DNA of 64,000 nt, taken from Agapanthus africanus. Taxonomy: Eukaryota; Streptophyta; Magnoliopsida; Asparagales; Amaryllidaceae. Shown here piece after piece: positions 59,041-64,000 of the stretch. The notes under the pieces were generated by a model that did not search any database, was not told the DNA's origin, and worked only from the letters and a program-made list of their open reading frames with translations. The DNA lies in contig CM057347.1 in assembly GCA_030015575.1 (NCBI GenBank), forward strand, positions 511,565,176 through 511,629,175. The letters are read 5' to 3'. Numbering within the stretch: position 1 is the stretch's first letter; every line of letters starts with the position of its first letter. The position numbers and the translations under genes were made by a program.

Positions 59041-60741
59041 CTATACTTTCCCGACCCCGATACACCTTCTTCCCCGATCACCAACCCTAGAAACTCACAG
59101 CCATCGCTGACGGCAACACCTCGCCGTCGTCAACCCCGTCAGCTTGCCACCATTCCTCTGTCCTCGCCACCCCAGCAAACCTTTCTTCTTCTTCTTCTTT
59201 CTTTTCTTTTCTTTTCTTTCTTTCATTCTTTTTTTGATTTGCTGGCCGTCTCACCAAAGTTGCGCGCGTCACCGACGACCCAGCCACCGTCATCGTCCAG
59301 CCCAGTCACCACGTCATGTCACTGATCAGCCAAGTCCAGTCCTGCGCGCGTAAGTTTGCATTGCGACGTTATTCCGATGTCGGACGTGGCATCCGTATCT
59401 CGATGTGATATCCAATCAGGTAAGTTATAAACTTGCAACATGCTATGTTACTATATCAATATCTATTTAATAAGAATAGTGCATGTGTTTTATTATTCAA
59501 CAAATATTACAGATTTACAGATTTACAGTTTTATAGTATCCGTCTGTATCCGTACTGATAATAGCATATCTAGTTGCATGCCGGAACATCATGATATCAT
59601 TATACTCTATATCAGTACAATATGTTATCTAGATTGCATCATACATGGTAATGGACGTATAATGGTTATTACAGATAGATACATATGCATCCTGGCATCA
59701 GTTGTGTTTACCACGTTCCGATATTGATTACAGTTTCACTTTGGCATCTATTGGGTTAAAATATATTGCATGACATGTTCACGATACACTACCGGACTTG
59801 TTACTTGGATATTATTGCTAATGCCGACAAACCTGATTTGTTGTCCTGACGGACGTGACTTGTTGTCTACATAGACAAAACCTGTATCTGCTTGATCCTG
59901 TGTTGATATTAGATTCATATCATAAATACCTGACTTGAACACATAACCTTGGGGTAAGGGGAAATCAATAATGAAACCTGACTTATAACTCAACAGTTCG
60001 ATACTTATACTAATCAGTCTTTACGGGCTCGGCCAGCCCCGGAATGATGCTGCTGACATCATTCGTCTATACATGTTACTTGTTTACTGCTTAGAGGCAC
60101 GTCTCGGATTCAGCCCGAGAGTGTTGACCGTGGTCCCGGACACGCACGAGATACTATTGAGTTACATCGATGATTCCATTAGTCGATTTCAAAGACTTTT
60201 AGATAGATAACCTAAAAGTACAGTTTTTACAATATACATCACATACATGTACCTCACTGTTTTATATCTATATTTATTATTTATATGCATGTTTAATCAC
60301 ATTTTCATATCCTGGTTATTACTAATCTTTTGATATTTATGACGCACTGACGTCTGGGTTTTGCATGGCCCAGTTTCTCTACTTTTATCGCAGGTTGAAC
60401 ATGAGTATTTTAGCCATCAAGCCGAGTAATGAGGAGCTAGCTTTTTAGACTATTAGTTTGTTTATTACCGCAGTTTTATTTCTATTGATGTGAGCCCATA
60501 TTGGGACATGATTCAGATATTGTTTATTGGATCTTGATTCGTTTCCGTTTTATGCATTTTCTTGATTCTATTATTGTGGCAGATGGACATGTGTTAGCTA
60601 GATTATATATTTTACCGTGCTTGATATCTGCTTGACAGCCGTAATATGACCGTGGAGGGATGATTCCTAGCCATATGTAGTATGGTTGAATCTGTCACGA
60701 ACCGTGTTTACGTATTTTGGGAAGCGGGGCGTGACAGCAAC

Positions 60742-61050
60742 CATCATTCAGTATGCGGATGATACGCTACTCTTTGGCACTAGGAGTGCCCAAAGCGCTC
60801 TAGTTCTCAAATGGATGCTTTTATATCTTTGAGCTTTGGTTCGGGCTATGGGTTAATTTTTCATAAGAGTGCGCTTATTGTCCTAGGGCCGAATGAGGAT
60901 GAATGTGATGACAATGCAGCTTTATTCAAGTACAAAAGAGAGAAGTTTCCTTTTATTTTTCTTGGGGTTCCGATTAGACCAAGTGGACTCACTCGACAAG
61001 ATTGCTTGCCGATAGTGGAAAAAACGGCAACGTGAATCCCGAGATGGATT
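60742..61050 (+). pseudogene. LINE (L1-type) ORF2 fragment, continuation of the reverse transcriptase
   Basis: Opens with IIQYADDTLLFG, the catalytic YADD motif of LINE reverse transcriptase. It is followed by sequence of the usual next block (SFGSGYGLIFHKSALIVLG in a shifted frame) and FIFLGVPIRP. It continues the fragment ending at 12192; the five bases GCAAC are duplicated at both edges. Frame shifts and stops show the LINE was dead or has decayed. It stops at about 61050, where a separate repeat begins, so the 3' part, RNase H-like tail and poly(A) are not seen. Confidence 0.85.
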
Positions 61051-62042
61051 GTAACGACTCTGAAATCACTGTACAGAAATTTCTTGTTATTTCACAGTAA
61101 AGGATATTACAGCCTGTGTAAGAGTTAAAAGTTATTTTTATTAAATAAAAGCAAGAAGCAACTTGTACCTCACAGGTAAAGCTTCTGCACTGCTGTGACA
61201 TAGCCTGTGTGTTCGATTCCCATTAGACCCAATTATTTTTAGGTTTTTTCTTTTTAATTTTTCGGAAGCCCAAGAGTTGCACGTGCAATTCATGGAGAAA
61301 CGAAAAGTTTTAGAAAAATCAAACATACGCAAATATGAGTAAACACCCAACTTGACACATGGCACAAATATCAAAATAGATCATTTAGATCCGACCGCCC
61401 GTTTTCACCAAAGGGCTTGCACCGACAGTCGATGTAGCTCCAAATCACCTCGTGCTTTGCATACTTGACTCTTCAACTCCCCTGCACTGTTTAATTTTCC
61501 TACAATCAAACAGAGACTCTTCAATTCATCATTTAACACCATTTAAATCCTTTTAATCCACATTTTTAATTCCCAAAGCCTAATTCTTCACTATAAATAC
61601 CACCCCATGCCCTAGCTCCACTCTATTTTGAAAATTTCTATCAAAATCATCCCAAAAGTTCCTAAGTACAAGTGGAGTCAAGTGGAGTTAGCAACCAAGC
61701 TCCTTCCATCGAAGATTAAAACCGTTTCCGGAGCTTCCGTAACGCCACGGAGCTCCCTCTCTCTTCCTTACTCCTTTCTCGAAGTTATAAAGCCGTAAGT
61801 CCTTCTTCTCTCTTCTAAAATCATCTCAAAACCATCTTCTAAAAACATATCGGAAAAGTGGAGTTAACTCTGATATGTGTAGTTTTAACCTTGGAACATT
61901 TTTTTCTTTAACAAAATAGGTCAAACTAACTTTCTCACATTACTTGTAACTTTATTTACAACCATTTAGCTTTGAGTTTAATCAAAATTTTCATGTGAAA
62001 CTATCATATAACGAACTTTTCATTAAAATACCATGAACTTTA
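61051..62042 (+). repeat. LTR-like repeat, tandem copy 1
   Basis: About 990 bases starting TGTAACGACTCTGAAATC, with a tRNA-like segment (61165-61220), TATA box TATAAATA (61592-61599) and a C/T-rich leader-like end. It abuts copy 2 directly. The TGT start and single TATA resemble the U3-R part of an LTR, but no interior, primer site or closing CA was established. By position it entered LINE sequence. Confidence 0.6.
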
Positions 62043-63030
62043 GTGTCACGACTCTGAAATCACTATAAAGAAATTTCTTGTTATTGTACAGAAAAGGGTA
62101 TTACAGTCTGTGTAAGAGTTAAAAGTTATTTTTGTTAAATAAAAGCAAGAATCAACTTGTAGCTCACTGGTAAAACCTCTAAACTGCTGCGACATAGCCT
62201 GTGTGTTCGAATTCCATCAGACCCAATTATTTTTTAGATTTTTCTTTTTAATTTTTGGAAGCCCAAGAGTTTGCACGTGCAATACACGGAGAAATGAAAA
62301 GTTTCAGAGAAATAAAACAAGCGCAATGAGGTGTACACACCCAACTTGACACGTGGCACAAATCTCGAGGCAGGTCGATAAAATCCGACCACCCAAACCC
62401 TTAATCTGGCTGGCCCCGACGGTCCAAAGTGCTCCAAATCTCCCCGTGCTCTGCACACTTGTCCCTTCGACTCCTCTTAACTCCCTTGCACTGTTTGATT
62501 TTCCTGCAATCAAACAGAGACTCTTCAATTCACCATTTAACTTCTTTTTAATGCATTTTAATCCAAAATTTTAATTCCCAAACCCTAATTCTCCATTATA
62601 AATACCACCCCATGCCCTAGCTCTTCACCATTCTGAAATTCTAGCAAAAATTCTCTTAAACTCTCTAAGTGTCAAGTGGAGTTAAGCCCCTCAAGTGGAG
62701 TAGCGAGCCAAACTCAACGACTGAAGCATCTCCGACGAAAGCACGACCCCCGAGAGCTTCTTCAATCTCTTCTTAACCACCTAAAACCATAAGTCCCTTC
62801 ATCTCTATTCTTTTCCATCTCAAAACCACTTTTTAAAACAAACCGACAAAAGATGAGTTATTTCCGATATCATATTCTTTTTAATATTTGTAAGGCATAA
62901 ATTAAAACAAACTAACATGCTAGCTTAATCTTAACATAATTTCACATCTTTTAGTTTTTAATTTAACAAAATTTTCATATGAAACGAGCTTATAATGAAC
63001 TTTTCATAAAAATACCATAAATTTTAGTAT
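62043..63030 (+). repeat. LTR-like repeat, tandem copy 2
   Basis: Starts TGTCACGACTCTGAAATC and follows copy 1 throughout, with tRNA-like segment (62158-62216), TATA box (62597-62604) and the shared end AACTTTTCAT...AATACCAT...TTTAG. It continues past the point where copy 1 stops, so copy 1 is the truncated one or an LTR inserted next to its own kind. Confidence 0.6.
62160..62215 (+). other. tRNA-like segment with box A and box B inside repeat copy 2
   Basis: TAGCTCACTGG (62160-62170) fits the box A consensus and GTTCGAATTCC (62205-62215) fits box B, 34 bases apart, as in tRNA-derived SINEs. The equivalent in copy 1 has an altered box A but a good box B (GTTCGATTCC, 61211-61220). It does not fold into a full cloverleaf by eye. 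Confidence 0.55.
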
Positions 63031-63920
63031 AACACTTCTCGATAATTAGTTAAAATATCTTTAGAAAAACTTCACGGGGTAACGACCTATCCCACACGCA
63101 CACTATGGTTCCATACACGGTATTCTAGAGCTATAGTTAATTTAAAAAATAACTTTTTTATTAAAATACCACACCGTTTCAAAACAGGTTTCTTTAAATC
63201 AGTATTTCGAAATTCTTGGCAATTACGCCTCTACAACCCTCGTTAGGGGACCCGCTATTGGATGGTGCGGATTATCGCACATTCTTGGGATAGTAGAGCG
63301 AGATACAGAACTCCTCACGGAGTATTCGACCTCGAAAAGAATTAAAATACGGTTTTATGAAATGCGACCTTTCTAATAAAAAAATTAATTTTTGGAAAAA
63401 TTATATAAAATCATGAAATCCGTATTTTCAATAAAAGCATATTAAGAAACTATATTTTTAAAATGAAAGATTAGAAATTTTCAATAAAATTCCACTAAGT
63501 TTCCAAAAGTAATAGTTTTCACAAAAATACTATAAACTTTCAAAAAGGCCAGGTTTTATCACCAAAACACCACAACAAATAAAATACATGTTCATGAAAA
63601 CCTTAAATATTACAAAATCACCGTTGAGCTTTATTTTTAAACTATATTAAAGTATTTTTCATAAAACCCACTCGAGATATGCAAACAATATTTTAAGTAC
63701 TCTAGAATTAATATAGGCTTAAGCGGTATCATTTCTCTTGAGCTTCAGGGAGCCGGAGAAAGTGAGTGCTTGTCTATTTAGGTTAGACAACTTAACGGAG
63801 TTATCAATGGCAATTGTCTTGGAAAAAATACAAATCCTGTCGTCCATGTGCAGCAGTTGCCGATTTCTCTCGAACATAAGCTTTTTAACAATTTACACCA
63901 ATTCATATGAAAAGACATGA
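63031..63920. other. AT-rich sequence after the tandem repeats, unassigned
   Basis: Probably the continuation of the LTR-like element: phrases such as GGGGACCCGCTATTGGATGG and GGATTATCGCACATTC resemble LTR sequence, but no second copy is present to test this. No protein ORF is convincing. Confidence 0.35.
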
Positions 63921-64000
63921 AATCGAATCCAAACTCGAATCTAAACTTGAACACAAATTCGAACTCTATCCTAACTCGAATCTAAACTCGAATATGAACT
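63921..64000. repeat. Minisatellite of AACTCGAATCTA units, running off the window
   Basis: Imperfect 11-14-base units around AACTCGAATCTA and AATCGAATCCAA repeat to the end of the window. Confidence 0.75.

Larger units (their letters stand above)
12193..60736 (+). mobile_element. Ty3/gypsy chromovirus A (Tekay/Del-like), outermost element of the nest
   Basis: Both ends are exact. The LTR begins TGTAACACCC at 12193 and ends GTGACA at 60736, and the target duplication GCAAC flanks it at 12188-12192 and 60737-60741, inside a LINE. Parts are the 5' LTR (12193-31579, interrupted by B), a tRNA-Met primer site and leader (31580-32220), the integrase and chromodomain end of pol (53611-54371), and the 3' LTR (54441-60736, interrupted by solo LTR G). 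With inserts removed the LTRs are about 2657 and 2688 bases. Most of gag-pol is gone, replaced by D, E and F and a deletion. It is a fossil and the oldest LTR insertion in the nest. The first 200 bases of its two LTRs show around ten differences by eye. Confidence 0.9.
54441..60736 (+). repeat. 3' LTR of element A, split by solo LTR G
   Basis: The pieces are 54441-55437 and 59046-60736 (CTATA at 59041-59045 is the duplicated target). It starts TGTAACACCC, ends GGGCGTGACA and matches the two pieces of the 5' LTR. It is about 2688 bases without the insert. Confidence 0.9.

Noticed and set aside
62158-62216. Possible tRNA gene
   Set aside because: Box A and box B fit but acceptor and anticodon stems do not pair and the second copy has a changed box A; better described as tRNA-like.

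Overview
The window is nuclear DNA of a flowering plant, probably a eudicot. The evidence is an AT-rich, intron-rich E2F gene, a florendovirus/petuvirus-type pararetrovirus fossil, a CACTA transposon, and Ty3 and Ty1 LTR retrotransposons primed by initiator tRNA-Met. Host coding sequence is confined to one gene. Almost everything to its right is one nested transposon complex.

Layout. 1-2508 is a truncated endogenous pararetrovirus (movement protein and start of coat region) that stops at a microsatellite cluster (2509-3275). 4429-8453 holds 13 consecutive coding exons of a canonical plant E2F transcription factor: DNA-binding, dimerisation/marked-box and RB-binding regions. The first coding exon is not visible. 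8454-11190 is intergenic. 11191-12192 is the front part of a LINE reverse transcriptase; its continuation, starting with the YADD motif, lies 48.5 kb away at 60742-61050.

The gap is caused by Ty3 element A (12193-60736), flanked by the 5-bp target duplication GCAAC. Its 5' LTR was hit by element B (13086-29810), a chromovirus of a related family, and B's 3' LTR was hit by a 5.7-kb CACTA transposon (23391-29057, target duplication AAC) that carries a multi-exon TNPA/Transposase_24-like gene. A's body is interrupted by D (32221-43160), a pol-less Tat-like element on the minus strand. D has a gag, an extra upstream ORF and an ORF with its own TATA box on the opposite strand. D's right LTR is interrupted by E, a reversed chromovirus LTR fragment, and E by F, a Ty1/copia element on the minus strand (43528-53617) with a second, truncated copy in tandem. 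A deletion at a shared CAGATGG joins F directly to the integrase end of A (53611-54371). A's 3' LTR holds solo LTR G (55438-59040), which holds copia solo LTR H (55964-58047).

The far right (61051-63030) is a roughly 1-kb LTR-like unit present twice in tandem, each copy with a TATA box and tRNA-like box A/B sequence. The window ends in a short minisatellite.

The most unusual items are the antisense gene of D, the tandemly multiplied mini-exons of the CACTA gene, the pre-gag ORF with five S-x-F-x-R-L motifs, and the nest itself, whose junctions and target duplications give a relative insertion order. All assignments come from reading the sequence; no database search was run.
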